Assembly (NCBI RefSeq): GCF_030817355.1
Contig: NZ_JAUSZH010000001.1
Coordinates: 558,001-622,000, forward strand
Direction: 5' to 3'
Length of the DNA: 64,000 bases
Source of the DNA: Streptomyces sp. V1I1
Lineage (GTDB): Bacteria > Actinomycetota > Actinomycetes > Streptomycetales > Streptomycetaceae
Shown here: positions 1 through 9,506 of the stretch, piece by piece
Layout: the number at the start of each line of letters is the position of its first letter
Numbering within the stretch: position 1 is the stretch's first letter
Position numbers and translations under genes: made by a program
The notes under the pieces: model-generated
Database searches by the model: none
What the model saw: only the letters and a program-made list of their open reading frames with translations
What the model was told of the DNA's origin: nothing

Positions 1-990
1 GACGGGCTGCTCGCCAAGGTCACCGGCGTGGCCGGAAAGACCGGGAAGGGCACCGAGGTCAAAACCGAGCCTGCGACGCTCGGCGCGCTGCTCGGCGACG
101 ACAAGGCCGACGGGACCGTACCGGTCGATCCGGCGAGTGTCGACGTCGAGCCGTTGGTCCAGGGCGTGAAGGTCTCCTGGGCCAAGGCCGGGAACATCCA
201 TGTCGGCCCCGAGGGCGCGAAGGTGCCCCTGGGCAGCCTGCGGATCGACGTCGGGGGGTCGCTTCCGCTCCCGGTCACCGAAGGCGCCCCCGTGTCGGGG
301 TCGGCGTCGGTCGCGGGCTATGTGCAGCTGGCCCCCGAGGTCGAGTTCTCGTACGACGGGTCCTCCGCTCTCACGCCGGACTCGGCGTTCCTGGGTCTTA
401 CCGGTGACTGGACGTCACAGTGGCAGCTGAAGGGCAGGGCGGCAGCGGGCGGCAAGCCGGTGCGGATTCCCTTCGCCAAGCTTCACGCCGATCCCGTGAT
501 CCAGGTCGGGCCCGTGCCGGTCGTGGTGAACCTCGACCTCACGGCGTACGTCCAGGTGGCCGCGAACGGCACCGTCAGCGTCGACGTCAAGCAAGACCTC
601 AAGGGCGGCTTCCGGATCGGCGGCAGCTACTCGAAATCGGATGGCTGGAAGCCGGTCAGCACGTCCGACATGACCAGCACCCCGGTACAGGCGAAGGTGG
701 CGGCGGCGGGCACGGTGAAGGCCGCCCTCGGCGCCGAGGCCACAGTCGGGCTGTACGGCGCGGTCGGCCTCACCGCGGATCTCGCCCCGTACGTACGAGG
801 CGAAGCCAGCGCTGAGGCCACGCCCGAGTCCGTCGTGGGGGCATGGAAGATATACGGCGGCGTGGATCTGACGGGGTGGCTGCAACTGCAGCTGTCCATC
901 TTCGGCACGCCAGTCTTCGAGCACCGCATCCCGCTTGGCGCCCTGCACCGCGAATGGCTGCTGGCACAGGGCAAGGGCACCGTCGCCTGA
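1..990 (+). CDS. Hypothetical secreted-type protein, 5' end outside window
   Basis: The frame is open from base 1 to the TGA at 988-990, so the gene begins upstream; a GTG at 28 is internal and not a supported start. The 329 visible residues are rich in Gly, Ala, Val and Thr, with alternating hydrophobic stretches typical of beta-strands (for example GLTGDWTSQWQLKG), no transmembrane helix and no Cys. This suggests a large exported beta-rich protein. I do not recognise the family. No partner gene follows it on this strand. Confidence 0.7.
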   Translation, partial: DGLLAKVTGVAGKTGKGTEVKTEPATLGALLGDDKADGTVPVDPASVDVEPLVQGVKVSWAKAGNIHVGPEGAKVPLGSLRIDVGGSLPLPVTEGAPVSGSASVAGYVQLAPEVEFSYDGSSALTPDSAFLGLTGDWTSQWQLKGRAAAGGKPVRIPFAKLHADPVIQVGPVPVVVNLDLTAYVQVAANGTVSVDVKQDLKGGFRIGGSYSKSDGWKPVSTSDMTSTPVQAKVAAAGTVKAALGAEATVGLYGAVGLTADLAPYVRGEASAEATPESVVGAWKIYGGVDLTGWLQLQLSIFGTPVFEHRIPLGALHREWLLAQGKGTVA

Positions 991-1311
991 CGCCCCGGGA
1001 CGGCAACGAAGAGCCCCTGCCGGGGAATCTTCGGTTCCGTCACGTCTCGCCCGCCTCGACGCCGCCGCTGGTGTGACCTTTCACGATAGGAGCGGAGAGC
1101 CAGGGCACCGGTGCTCGTCTTGCCGTGGAGCCGGGCAGGTCACCCGGGCGGCCCTTGGCGGCCGGCGGCAGGAGACGGCTGGAGGGCGTGTCGACCGACG
1201 GCGGCCCCGGTCGACGCCACCCCGGCCGTCAGTCGAAGCGGCCGTCAGTCGAAGCGGCCGGTCGATACCTCGACCCTGGCCTGCACCCGCACGCTCCGCC
1301 CTAAGCTCGAA
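991..1311. other. Intergenic, convergent, with a 16-bp tandem repeat
   Basis: No gene is supported between the convergent genes on either side. A 16-bp unit, CGGCCGTCAGTCGAAG, occurs twice in tandem at 1223-1238 and 1239-1254, followed by six bases of a third copy. A GC-rich CCCC...GGGG stretch near 1010-1025 might terminate the first gene but is weak. Confidence 0.5.
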
Positions 1312-2241
1312 TCACGCGGCCGTGGAACTCAGCCAGCTGGCCACCGCTTCGGCGATCGGCTGCCCGGTCTCCAACTCCACGAAGCCGAACTGACCTCCCT
1401 GGTTGCACTCCAGGAACCACCACGTTCCCTCCGAGTCCTCCGCGAAGTCGAAGGCGCCGTAGGCGAGTTTGGCGAGATCCTTGTAGGCGGCAACGGCGCG
1501 CGTGATGCGAGCGGGCACCTCGACGGGTTCCCAGGCGTGTCCGGTGTCTCCGTACCGTCCGTCCACCTGCCCGGGCTCCGAGACCTTCCGCGCGGCGAAC
1601 TGCTCGTCACCGACGCTGGTCAGCCGGATGTCGGCGCGCTTGGGGATATACCGCTGCAGCAGCGTGGGACCGGCGGCAACACCGGCGAAGTCCGCATCCG
1701 GTGGCACCAATGTGGTGGGCAGCGCCATCGGCGGATCGTTGGGCGGCTTGCCCGACACGGACTTCACCACTACGTACCGGTACTGCTCCGCGAACTGACG
1801 CGCGATCTGCGGATAGGTGGTGATGATCGTGGCCGGCACCGGGAACCCGCTCCGGTGGGCAAGGCGAAGCTGCCACGGCTTGTTACGCGCCTTCGCCGCA
1901 GCGCCGGGATCGTTCATCCAGCGTGCTGTCGTGCAGTCCAGCATCCCGTACAGCGCCTGCCCGCTTTCCGCGGACAGCCACGCGGATGGTTCCGCGGCGT
2001 GCGCCGCCGGCTCGTTGGGCCTGCGTATCCATATCGAACGCAGGCCACTCATACTCACCACACGCCCGCCCGCCGACAGATAGCCGCGGAACTCGCCCCG
2101 CACATATTCCGCCGACAGAGCCCCCTCACCCGGAAGGTCACCGGGATCGAACCGCACCAGAGGAACGCCTCGGTCGTGCAGCTGAGCCACCACCATGTCC
2201 GCGGTCACATCCTGCTCGGAAGTCAGGATCAGCACCGTCAT
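1312..2241 (-). CDS. ATP-grasp ribosomal peptide maturase (graspetide ligase)
   Basis: This 309-residue protein matches in length and layout the ATP-grasp maturases of the SAV_5884/MvdD-like group. They activate Asp or Glu side chains of a precursor peptide with ATP and join them to Ser/Thr (ester) or Lys (amide). Visible marks are the N-terminal MTVLILTSEQDVTADMV segment, the IWIRRP motif near residue 70, KARNKPWQLRLAHRSGFPVP before the ATP-grasp fold, the KSVSGK lysine segment, and the metal-binding end WFLECNQGGQFGFVE. It lies 13 bp downstream of the precursor gene on the same strand. The protein methyltransferase that often follows such pairs is absent. Confidence 0.85.
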   Translation of the reverse strand: MTVLILTSEQDVTADMVVAQLHDRGVPLVRFDPGDLPGEGALSAEYVRGEFRGYLSAGGRVVSMSGLRSIWIRRPNEPAAHAAEPSAWLSAESGQALYGMLDCTTARWMNDPGAAAKARNKPWQLRLAHRSGFPVPATIITTYPQIARQFAEQYRYVVVKSVSGKPPNDPPMALPTTLVPPDADFAGVAAGPTLLQRYIPKRADIRLTSVGDEQFAARKVSEPGQVDGRYGDTGHAWEPVEVPARITRAVAAYKDLAKLAYGAFDFAEDSEGTWWFLECNQGGQFGFVELETGQPIAEAVASWLSSTAA

Positions 2242-2254
2242 CGCGTACGGTCAC

Positions 2255-2446
2255 TCAGTCGTCGAAGTGGGTCGCGGAACCGGCCTTCGAGGTGGTGGTG
2301 CCAACTGCCGCCAGCAACGCCTTGTCCATGATGGCCGGACGCCCGTCGGACAGAACGTTCAGCTGAAGGATGGGGTCGTACGCATACTGGTCGATCACCG
2401 GTGACAGCTCAGCCGGACGCGCATAGTTCCACACAAAAGGTCTCAT
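2255..2446 (-). CDS. Putative graspetide precursor peptide
   Basis: A 63-residue peptide encoded just upstream of the ATP-grasp enzyme, with a strong ribosome binding site (GGGAGGGAGAGAAGC before ATG 2446). The leader starts MRPFVWNYARP; an N-terminal RPF-type motif is typical of actinobacterial ATP-grasp target peptides. The C-terminal part, GTTTSKAGSATHFDD, has a run of Thr/Ser and Lys followed by two Asp residues, which suits side-chain-to-side-chain ester or amide crosslinks. The core boundary and ring pattern cannot be read from sequence alone. No peptidase or exporter is adjacent. Confidence 0.8.
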   Translation of the reverse strand: MRPFVWNYARPAELSPVIDQYAYDPILQLNVLSDGRPAIMDKALLAAVGTTTSKAGSATHFDD

Positions 2447-2730
2447 GCTTCTCTCCCTCCCCTACAGGGCCCGCCCACAGCCCCACTCATGCCACGTAAG
2501 TAACAGTACGTATCGACGACGTAATGGTTTCATCACATACCGTCATAATTCGGAAGCCTGTGTGCGCCAGGCAGGGGCAGCTTCCGGACAACTACGCCGC
2601 CAGCTACGCGGCCAACCCCGCGAACACACCCGCTCGCGCGGCTCGCTGACGCCTGCCTGACACCGAGATAGACGCCAGAACGAGCCATCGGGTGCACCGG
2701 AAGACCGAGTGACCTGTGTCACCACTGCGT

Positions 2731-3141
2731 TCAGAACGCCGTCGGCACGTTGCTCGACGGCTTCGGCAACCGGGAGGTCAACGCCGCGTCCGGGCGGACA
2801 TATCGTTCATCCGGCGGCAGGTAGTGGTAGGAGACGCCCTCGTCCCGTACAGCTCGATCGCAGACTACGAGATCGCCGATGACCTGGGCAGGATGCAGTC
2901 CGCCCGCTCCGCCGATGCTGACGACCCGTCGCACACCGGCTCCCACCATCTCCTCCATGGCGGTGGCGGCCGCCGGCCCCCCGATGCCGAATCCACCCGC
3001 GAGGGCGACCCTGCCACCGGGCACCTGGACATCATGGACCTTCAAGTAACCGGGAGCGACGTGGCGTTCGCTCACCTCGTGGCATTCAACGATCTGCCGC
3101 AGCAGCTTGGTGCTGTAGACCAGCCCGGCTCCCTCGGACAT
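2731..3141 (-). pseudogene. Nucleoside phosphorylase, C-terminally truncated
   Basis: From ATG 3141 the frame reads into a nucleoside/uridine phosphorylase-like stretch: VALAGGFGIGGPAAATAMEE, VVSIGGAGGLHP and GDLVVCDRAVRDEGVSYHY, then ALTSRL. After about 125 residues homology stops and the frame ends with SSNVPTAF. A neighbouring frame continues briefly as a plausible EAVEQRADGVL segment, indicating a frameshift near 2755-2770. Full-length members are roughly 240-250 residues, so the ribose-phosphate and base pocket is incomplete. Probably non-functional. Confidence 0.65.
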
Positions 3142-3310
3142 GGAGGTAGCACGGAGAGCCCGGCGCTTCGCGGAGGCGTCAGCCGGGAGAGGTACCGCGG
3201 CGTGGCGCACGCCGCAAAAGTGCCGATCACGCCCCTGGATGGGGCAGCATCCTTGGCCTCGGGCCGCCCCGATCCAGCGTTGCCCGGCACCCACCACCCC
3301 TGGAGTCCCG

Positions 3311-3894
3311 ATGGAGCTGCACCTGGCAGGCATAGCGGCCGTCGTCACCGGCGCGAGCAAGGGAACGGCCTGGCAATCACGCAGGCGCTAGCCGCCGAGG
3401 GCGTCAGCGTAGCCGCGGGCGCCCGCACTCTCACGGACCCACTGGCCGAACTCGCGGCCGGCTCCCAGGTCCGCCCCGTACTCGTAGACCTCACCACCGC
3501 CGACGGCCCCGCCCAGCTGGTCGACGAGGCAGTCTCCCTCTTCGGCGGGCTGGACATCGTCGTCAACAACGTCGGCGCCGTACGCCCACGGCTCGGCGGC
3601 TCCCTGTCCGTCAACGACGACGACTGGTTCTGGAGCCTGACGATCAATTTCCTCGCCGCCGTCCGCACCACCCGAGCAGCCTTGCCCCATCTGACCGACC
3701 GCGGCGCCGGCGCCATCGTGACCGTCAGCTCGGTCAACGCCTTCCTGCCCAACCCGTCCATCATCGACTACTGCGCAAGCAAGGCGGCCCTGACCAACTA
3801 CTGCGACCTCGTCCTGCTCCTGGCCAGCGACCGCGCAAGCAACATCACCGGCTCGGACTTCGTCATCGACGGCGGACTCATCACCACCCTCTGA
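3311..3894 (+). pseudogene. SDR family oxidoreductase, frameshifted and internally deleted
   Basis: ATG 3311 opens MELHLAGIAAVVTGASKG, the Rossmann TGxxxGxG start of a short-chain dehydrogenase, then loses frame at about 3362; a missing base after GGAA would restore GASKGIGLAITQALAAEG. The next frame gives VVNNVG, VTVSSVN and the catalytic YCASKAALTN. The sequence then jumps from LTNYCD straight to LVLLLASDRASNITGSDFVIDGG, lacking about 60-70 residues normally present. Two independent lesions make this a pseudogene. It ends 10 bp from the convergent sugC stop. Confidence 0.8.
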
Positions 3895-3903
3895 ACCCGC
3901 CAC

Positions 3904-5094
3904 TCATCCACCGCTGTTCTCACGGTGGGTGAGGTTCACACCGGTGCGTGGGTCGAAGACGTGGATCCTCGACGTGTCCACCCACAGCTCGGCCTGGCTT
4001 CCCTCGCGGACCCGCGTTGCGGTATTGAGCCGGACGACAATCTGGTGGCCGCTGCCCCCCGTCTCGGTGAGGCCTGAATCGGCGGCCAGCTCCTCCAGTT
4101 CCGAGGTGGCCGTGGGCTGCCAGTCCTCCTCGGTGAAGTACGCGTAGACGTCCGAACCCAGGGACTCCACCACGTCCACGGTGGTGGTGAAGGTGGTCCC
4201 CGGCCGGCCCGGATCGATCAGTGCGGCATCCTCGAAGGCTTCGGGCCGCAAGCCCACGATGAGGTCCCGGGGCGCGTTCTGGCGCTCCAGGCTCTGGCGT
4301 ACCTCGTCGGACAGGGGGATCTCGCCGACGATGGTGCGCAGCACGTTCTCCTCCAGGGTGGCGTAGAGGAAGTTCATGGCGGGTGAGCCGATGAACCCGG
4401 CGACGAAGAGGTTGCGTGGCTCGTCGTAGAGGTACTGCGGGGTGCCGACCTGTTGAACGATGCCGCTGCGCATGACGACAACGCGGTCCCCGAGCGTCAT
4501 CGCCTCGGTCTGGTCATGGGTGACGTAGACGGTGGTGGTGCCAAGCCGCTGCTGGAGGCGGGAGATCTGGGTGCGCATCTGCACCCGGAGCTTGGCGTCG
4601 AGGTTGGACAGCGGCTCGTCCATCAGGAACGCCTTGGGATTGCGGACGATGGCGCGGCCCATGGCGACGCGCTGGCGCTGGCCACCCGAGAGGTTCGCGG
4701 GTTTACGGTCCAGATGAACCGTCAGATCGAGGATGCGGGCGGCTTCCTCCACCTTGGTTCTGATGGTGTTCTTGTCGACCTTGGCCAGGCGCAGGGCGAA
4801 GCCCATGTTTTCGCGCACGGTCATGTGCGGGTACAGGGCGTAACTCTGGAAGACCATGGCGATGTCGCGGTCCTTGGGCGCCTTGTCGTTGACGACCTGG
4901 TCGTCGATGCGGAGGGTGCCGTCGGTGATGTCCTCGAGTCCGGCGATCATGTTGAGCGTGGTGGATTTGCCGCAACCGGAGGGCCCGACCAGGATGACGA
5001 ACTCCCCGTCGCCGACTGTGAGGTTGACGTCCCGCACGGCCAGGGCGCCGTCGGGAAACCTCTTGGTGATGCCCTCGAGAACGATCTCGGCCAC
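3904..5094 (-). CDS. sugC: Sugar ABC transporter ATPase, SugC/MsiK type
   Basis: A 396-residue ATPase that powers sugar import. Motifs in order: Walker A GPSGCGKST at about 37-45, Q-loop MVFQSYALYPH at 81-90, signature LSGGQRQRVA at 135-144, Walker B FLMDEP at 156-161, then a C-terminal TOBE-type regulatory region. I chose GTG 5094 because AAGGAG lies 8 bases upstream and translation then starts MAEIVLEGITKRFPDG; the open frame further upstream overlaps the permease and is a shadow. Length equals mycobacterial SugC. It is the last gene of lpqY-sugA-sugB-sugC. Confidence 0.9.
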   Translation of the reverse strand: MAEIVLEGITKRFPDGALAVRDVNLTVGDGEFVILVGPSGCGKSTTLNMIAGLEDITDGTLRIDDQVVNDKAPKDRDIAMVFQSYALYPHMTVRENMGFALRLAKVDKNTIRTKVEEAARILDLTVHLDRKPANLSGGQRQRVAMGRAIVRNPKAFLMDEPLSNLDAKLRVQMRTQISRLQQRLGTTTVYVTHDQTEAMTLGDRVVVMRSGIVQQVGTPQYLYDEPRNLFVAGFIGSPAMNFLYATLEENVLRTIVGEIPLSDEVRQSLERQNAPRDLIVGLRPEAFEDAALIDPGRPGTTFTTTVDVVESLGSDVYAYFTEEDWQPTATSELEELAADSGLTETGGSGHQIVVRLNTATRVREGSQAELWVDTSRIHVFDPRTGVNLTHRENSGG

Positions 5095-5132
5095 GGTCGG
5101 TGCTCCTTGTCCTGACGATGGGCTGCTGCCGG

Positions 5133-5966
5133 TCAGCCCTTGACGGCCCCGGACGTCAGTCCGGCGACGATGCGCCGCTGGAACAGCAGCACGAAGACGA
5201 TGATCGGAATGGTGATCACTACCGCGGCGGCGGCGATCGAACCGGTGGGCTGCTGGAACTGACTGCTCCCGGTGAAGAAGGCGATCGCCGCCGGCACTGT
5301 GCGGGCCCTCGTTGTCGAGGTCAGGGAGATCGCGAACAGGAAGTCGTTCCAGCAGAAGATGAAGACGAGGATCGCGGTGGTGAACACGCCCGGCGCGGCC
5401 AGAGGCGCGATCACCAGCCGGAAGGCCTGGGCGGGCGTGGCCCCGTCGACCTTGGCGGCCTTCTCCAGATCCCACGGGATTTCCCGGAAGAACGCCGAGA
5501 GGGTGTAGATCGCGAGCGGGAGGGAGAAGGTCATGTACGGGATGATCAGCCCCGGCCAGGTGTCGAAGATGCCCAGGATGCGCTCGATGTTGAACAGTGG
5601 GGACACCAGGGAGATCGGCGGGAACATCGCGATCAACAGGGACATGCCGATCAGCAGTTTCTTTCCGGGGAAGCGCAGCCTCGCCACGGCGTAGGCGGCC
5701 ATGGTGCCCAGCACAACGGCGATCACGGTGGCGATCAGGGCGATACCGATCGAGTTGATCAGGGCACGGGTGAACTCCGAGGTCTCGAAGATGCCGCGGT
5801 AGTTCTCCAGCGTCCACTTCTCCGGGACGAAGTTGCCGTCGGTGAGGGTGCTGGGGTCCTTGAACGACAGGGCCGCGATCCACCAGACCGGGAACAGGGC
5901 ATAGGCGATCACTACGGTGTTGGCGATGGCCCAGCCGGTGAGGTGCCGCTTGCCTGCGCTGGCCAT
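5133..5966 (-). CDS. sugB: Sugar ABC transporter permease, SugB type
   Basis: A 277-residue inner-membrane subunit with about six transmembrane segments (first at [18 protein letters not shown]) and the cytoplasmic EAA-type loop [18 protein letters not shown] that contacts the ATPase. The ATG at 5966 shares one base with the sugA stop (TGATG), so the two are translationally coupled. The family size (about 275 residues) fits SugB/MalG-like permeases. Confidence 0.9.
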   Translation of the reverse strand: MASAGKRHLTGWAIANTVVIAYALFPVWWIAALSFKDPSTLTDGNFVPEKWTLENYRGIFETSEFTRALINSIGIALIATVIAVVLGTMAAYAVARLRFPGKKLLIGMSLLIAMFPPISLVSPLFNIERILGIFDTWPGLIIPYMTFSLPLAIYTLSAFFREIPWDLEKAAKVDGATPAQAFRLVIAPLAAPGVFTTAILVFIFCWNDFLFAISLTSTTRARTVPAAIAFFTGSSQFQQPTGSIAAAAVVITIPIIVFVLLFQRRIVAGLTSGAVKG

Positions 5967-6910
5967 CAGCGTCCCGCCTCCTGTGAGCCGGGGGCGGCAG
6001 CCCCGAAGAGTCTGATGAAGGCGAAGGCGATCAGGCCCACGCAAAGGAAGATGAGCACGGAGATTGCCGATCCGATGCCGAGGTTGAGCGCGGTGAACAG
6101 GTTGTCGTAGCCGAGGATCGACACCGAGCCTGTGCCATGAGCGCCCGAGGTCAGGATGTAGATGTTGTCGAAGATCCGGAAGGCGTCCAGGGTGCGGAAC
6201 AGCAGGGCCACGAGGATGGCCGGCTTCATCAGCGGCACCGTCACCAGGGCGAAGCGCTGCCAGGCGGACGCGCCGTCGACCATGGCGGCGCGCAGCGTCT
6301 CCTCGGGCACCAGGGCGAGTCCGGCCAGCAGGAGAAGTGCCATGAAGGGGGTGGTCTTCCAGACCTCGGCGAGGATGATCAGCCCGATGGCCGGCCACTG
6401 CTCGGTCAGCGGGGCATCACCGGACGGCAGGAGTGCGGCGAGGTAGCCGGTGTCCGGGGTCCAGGCGTACTGCCAGGAGTAGGCGGCGACCACGGTGACG
6501 ATGCCGTAGGGGATCAGGATCGCGGTACGCACGGTCCCCCGGCCGAAAATGGCACGGTGCATGACCAGGGCCAGCGCGAAGCCTAGGACGAGTTCCACGG
6601 TTACGGAGACGGCGGTGATGAACAGCGTGACCCACAACGCCTCCCACCAGAATTCGGAGGAGAGCACGGCCCCGTAGTTGCTCAGGCCCACGAAACGCGC
6701 CTGGTTCGGGAAGCGCAGGTCGTAGCGCTGCAGGGACAGATAGATCGCGTAGCCGATGGGGTAGGCCGTGACGGCGAGCATGACGACCACCGCGGGCGCG
6801 CACAGCAGCAGGCCCAGCCGTCGCTCCTGTCGTGCGCCCTCGGACAGTGCCTCGGTCCTGCCGGGCGCCGGAGCCGGAGCCGTCGACGTCGCGGGGGGCG
6901 GGGTGTTCAC
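5966..6910 (-). CDS. sugA: Sugar ABC transporter permease, SugA type
   Basis: A 314-residue MalF/SugA-like permease. After a Pro/Ala-rich cytoplasmic N-terminus come six predicted membrane segments, the first at [20 protein letters not shown], and the EAA loop [18 protein letters not shown]. The GTG start at 6910 overlaps the lpqY stop by four bases (GTGA), which defines the start and indicates coupling. Confidence 0.9.
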   Translation of the reverse strand: MNTPPPATSTAPAPAPGRTEALSEGARQERRLGLLLCAPAVVVMLAVTAYPIGYAIYLSLQRYDLRFPNQARFVGLSNYGAVLSSEFWWEALWVTLFITAVSVTVELVLGFALALVMHRAIFGRGTVRTAILIPYGIVTVVAAYSWQYAWTPDTGYLAALLPSGDAPLTEQWPAIGLIILAEVWKTTPFMALLLLAGLALVPEETLRAAMVDGASAWQRFALVTVPLMKPAILVALLFRTLDAFRIFDNIYILTSGAHGTGSVSILGYDNLFTALNLGIGSAISVLIFLCVGLIAFAFIRLFGAAAPGSQEAGR

Positions 6911-8235
6911 GGGATCAGCCCCTTGGACTGGAGGGCGTCCTCGATCTGGCTGCCGATGTTCTCGACATCGCTGCGGGGCTGGATCCCCGAGGGCGGGGAG
7001 AGCGTGTGCGAGATCGCGATGGACACGTTCTGGTAGGCGGGCGTCTGGGGGCGGACGCTGGCGTTCTCCAGGGCCGAGAGCACTTCGGAGGCGAACGGGT
7101 AGCTCTTGGCGAGTGCCTTGTCGGTGTAGAGCGCGCGCAGCGTGGGCGGCAGTCCGCCCTTGAGCGCCGCGGTCATCTGGTTCTGGCGATTGCGCAGGCA
7201 CAGCGCGGCCTCGAACGCGAGGCCGGGGTGGCGCGAGTAGGCGCCGATGGCGAGGTCGATGCCGCCGATCGTGGGTTTCGAGGGCCGGCCCGGGTCCACG
7301 CCGGGGTACGGCGCCCAGCGGAAACTCTTGAACAGCTCGGGCTTGTTCGCCTTCATCGACGGATACACGAACGGGTAGTTCAGCTCGAAGGCGGCAGTGC
7401 CCGACTCCATCGCGAGCCGGTTCTGGTCCTCCATCTGGTTGGAGAGGGAGGGGTCTGCGGCGGGAGAGGTGGCCAAGTCGTGCATGATCGTGGCCGCTTG
7501 GACCGCGGGCGGGCCGAGCGAGGGTGCTGTGGCTGCGGCGTTGAGGATGGAGCCGCCCGCGCTCTCCACGAGCGTGTTGAACCAGACCGTCAGCCCCTCG
7601 TACTGGGCGCCCTGGATCTCGACGTAGTGGGGCTTGCCCTCCTTGGCGAGGTCGCGTGCCATGTCCAGCATCTCGGCCCAGGTCTTGGGGGGCCTGGGCA
7701 CGAGGTCGCTTCGGTACCACAGCAACTGGGTGTTGGTGTTGTACGGGACGGCGTACAACTTGCCCTTCCACGTGGCCGTTTGAAGCGGCACTTCGAGAGT
7801 ACCCTCGGTGGCGCTGCGCCGGTTGCTGCCCGTCCACGGCAGGATCCATTTGGCCTCGGCGAACTCCGCGGCCCAGGTGACATCGAGGCCCAGGATGTCG
7901 AGGGCGTCGTGCGCGGCGAGCCGACGGACGAGTTGCTGACGCTGGCCGTCCGCGCCGCGCGGGAGCTTGTTGTACGCGATGCGGTACCGCCCGCCCGAGG
8001 CGCGGGTGCAGTTGCTCGCCGCTTCGGCCAGGGCACCTGAGTCGTCGGGAAAGTTGTACCAGTTCAGGCTGACCGGGCCGTCGGATTCACTGGAGCCGCA
8101 GGACAGCAGCCCGGCCAGCAGGGGCAGCACGGTGAGGCACCGCAGCCGCCGCGCGGCGCCACGACCGGCGGGGCGTGGCGATGCCTCGCCCCGCGCCCAT
8201 GCCGGGTGGGCCTGTCCGTTCGTGCGCCCCACCAT
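6907..8235 (-). CDS. lpqY: LpqY-type sugar-binding lipoprotein
   Basis: A 442-residue solute-binding lipoprotein. The start at 8235 follows GGGAGG; the N-terminus has arginines, a hydrophobic core and a lipobox LLSC, placing the lipidated Cys near residue 46. The mature part follows mycobacterial LpqY closely: LDVTWAAEFAEA, NTNTQLLWYR, GLTVWFNTLVESAGGS, FAPYP-like WAPYPGVDPG, TIGGIDLAIG, and the final KGLIP. LpqY-SugABC imports trehalose in mycobacteria, so trehalose is the best guess for the substrate, though related disaccharides are possible. First gene of its operon; no regulator is adjacent. Confidence 0.88.
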   Translation of the reverse strand: MVGRTNGQAHPAWARGEASPRPAGRGAARRLRCLTVLPLLAGLLSCGSSESDGPVSLNWYNFPDDSGALAEAASNCTRASGGRYRIAYNKLPRGADGQRQQLVRRLAAHDALDILGLDVTWAAEFAEAKWILPWTGSNRRSATEGTLEVPLQTATWKGKLYAVPYNTNTQLLWYRSDLVPRPPKTWAEMLDMARDLAKEGKPHYVEIQGAQYEGLTVWFNTLVESAGGSILNAAATAPSLGPPAVQAATIMHDLATSPAADPSLSNQMEDQNRLAMESGTAAFELNYPFVYPSMKANKPELFKSFRWAPYPGVDPGRPSKPTIGGIDLAIGAYSRHPGLAFEAALCLRNRQNQMTAALKGGLPPTLRALYTDKALAKSYPFASEVLSALENASVRPQTPAYQNVSIAISHTLSPPSGIQPRSDVENIGSQIEDALQSKGLIP

Positions 8236-8612
8236 TCACCTCCCGGACCAGCGGTCACCGGGTGGCTGGTCACCCCGCGCAGCGCCGTCGTCCCGGCGAA
8301 CGTAATCGTTGCCCTGCCGCTGCCGGCGCAACGCGTCGTGGCGGAAACAGGAGATCCCCCGGATGGCTTGCCACCCGCCGCGCGGGCCGGCGGTGAGGAT
8401 GAGGTCGTGTTCACCTAGGGCTGAGGGACCCGATGGCCGACCCGGTACGCGTATGGACAACGTCCTGAGGGTCCGCCGCACCCGGTAGCGGCATGGCTGA
8501 AAAGCATGGCGCGCTCCTGTTCCCCCCTTGCGTGGCCTATGCCACGTCACGCGCGCTCCCTAGCATGGTCGTCCTACAAAACCTGATCACGACAGACGCG
8601 GGTGAGAACTGG
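8236..8612. other. Divergent intergenic region
   Basis: About 377 bp between lpqY and the methyltransferase gene. It must hold both promoters. I see no convincing operator or gene; the methyltransferase frame is open upstream to 8493 but lacks a good ribosome binding site there. Confidence 0.4.
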
Positions 8613-9425
8613 ATGCAAGGGGAGCCGTTGCGCCCAAGCGCCATCGACACGACAGTGCCGAGCGTGGCACGCATGTATGACTACTTTCTCGGGGGCGACG
8701 ACAACTACCAGTCGGACCGCGACGCATGCGAGCAGCTGCTGAAGCAGGTGCCCAGTACGAAGGTGCTGGCGGTCAACAACCGCCGGTTCCTGCAACGGGT
8801 GGTGCGACTGCTGGCCAGCGAGTACGGCGTGCGGCAGTTCATCGACCACGGCTCCGGTCTTCCCACCCAGGACAACGTCCACCAGGTCGCGCAGGCCGTC
8901 GATCCCGCCTCGAAGGTGGTCTACGTCGACAGCGATCCCATCGTGCTGGCCCACGGTCGAGCGCTGCTGGACGAGAACGACCGCACTGCGGTCATACAGG
9001 CCGACATGCGGGACACCGATGGCATCTTCGGCCATGAGGAGACGATGGGACTGATTGATTTCAGTCAACCTGTCGCGGCTCTCTTCGTATCGGTCCTGCA
9101 CTGCATCCCGGACGAGGACGACCCGGCCGGCCTCGTCCGGCGCGTCGCGGAGCGCCTGGTGCCGGGCAGTTTCCTTGTCGTGTGCCAGCTCGTCAGCGAC
9201 CGGCCGGAGATCCGGAAGTTCGTCACCGATTTCATGGCCGAGGCCACCGGCGGCAACTGGGGCAGAGTGCGCGAGCAACGCGAAGTCACCGAGTACTTCA
9301 CCGGCCTGGAGATTCTTGAGCCAGGCCTGGTGGAGGTTTCGACCTGGCGACCGGACAGCGATCTGGCCCCGATCCAGCAGACCGACGAATGGATCGAGTG
9401 GGGCGGCCTCGCTCGGGTCGGGTGA
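8613..9425 (+). CDS. SAM-dependent methyltransferase, DUF574/Methyltransf_19
   Basis: A 270-residue member of a family greatly expanded in Streptomyces. The hallmark N-terminal motif PSVARMYDYFLGGDDNY is present, followed by the SAM-binding region IDHGSGLPTQDNVHQVAQ, the acidic VVYVDSDPIVLAHGRALL, and AALFVSVLHCIPDEDDP. ATG 8613 gives the usual family length; an upstream GTG is possible. The substrate of this family is unknown. Neighbouring regulatory genes point the other way, so no operon is evident. Confidence 0.85.
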   Translation: MQGEPLRPSAIDTTVPSVARMYDYFLGGDDNYQSDRDACEQLLKQVPSTKVLAVNNRRFLQRVVRLLASEYGVRQFIDHGSGLPTQDNVHQVAQAVDPASKVVYVDSDPIVLAHGRALLDENDRTAVIQADMRDTDGIFGHEETMGLIDFSQPVAALFVSVLHCIPDEDDPAGLVRRVAERLVPGSFLVVCQLVSDRPEIRKFVTDFMAEATGGNWGRVREQREVTEYFTGLEILEPGLVEVSTWRPDSDLAPIQQTDEWIEWGGLARVG

Positions 9426-9506
9426 CGCCGAACGCCCACCTCAGACCGTGTGCGGCCCGGGTACTGCGCCCTCGACGCGCAGTACCCGGGCCGCCGCCGT
9501 TTCACG

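Noticed and set aside
5095..5883. N-terminal extension of the sugC frame (659-residue open frame)
   Set aside because: It overlaps the sugB gene fully; its composition is Arg/His/Pro-rich shadow, and a ribosome binding site marks GTG 5094.
6967..7849. Upstream part of the long minus-strand frame ending at 5966
   Set aside because: Shadow of lpqY in another frame; the permease starts at GTG 6910 with GTGA overlap.
6832..8040. 402-residue plus-strand open frame
   Set aside because: Antisense to lpqY, with typical GC-skewed shadow composition and no recognisable domain.
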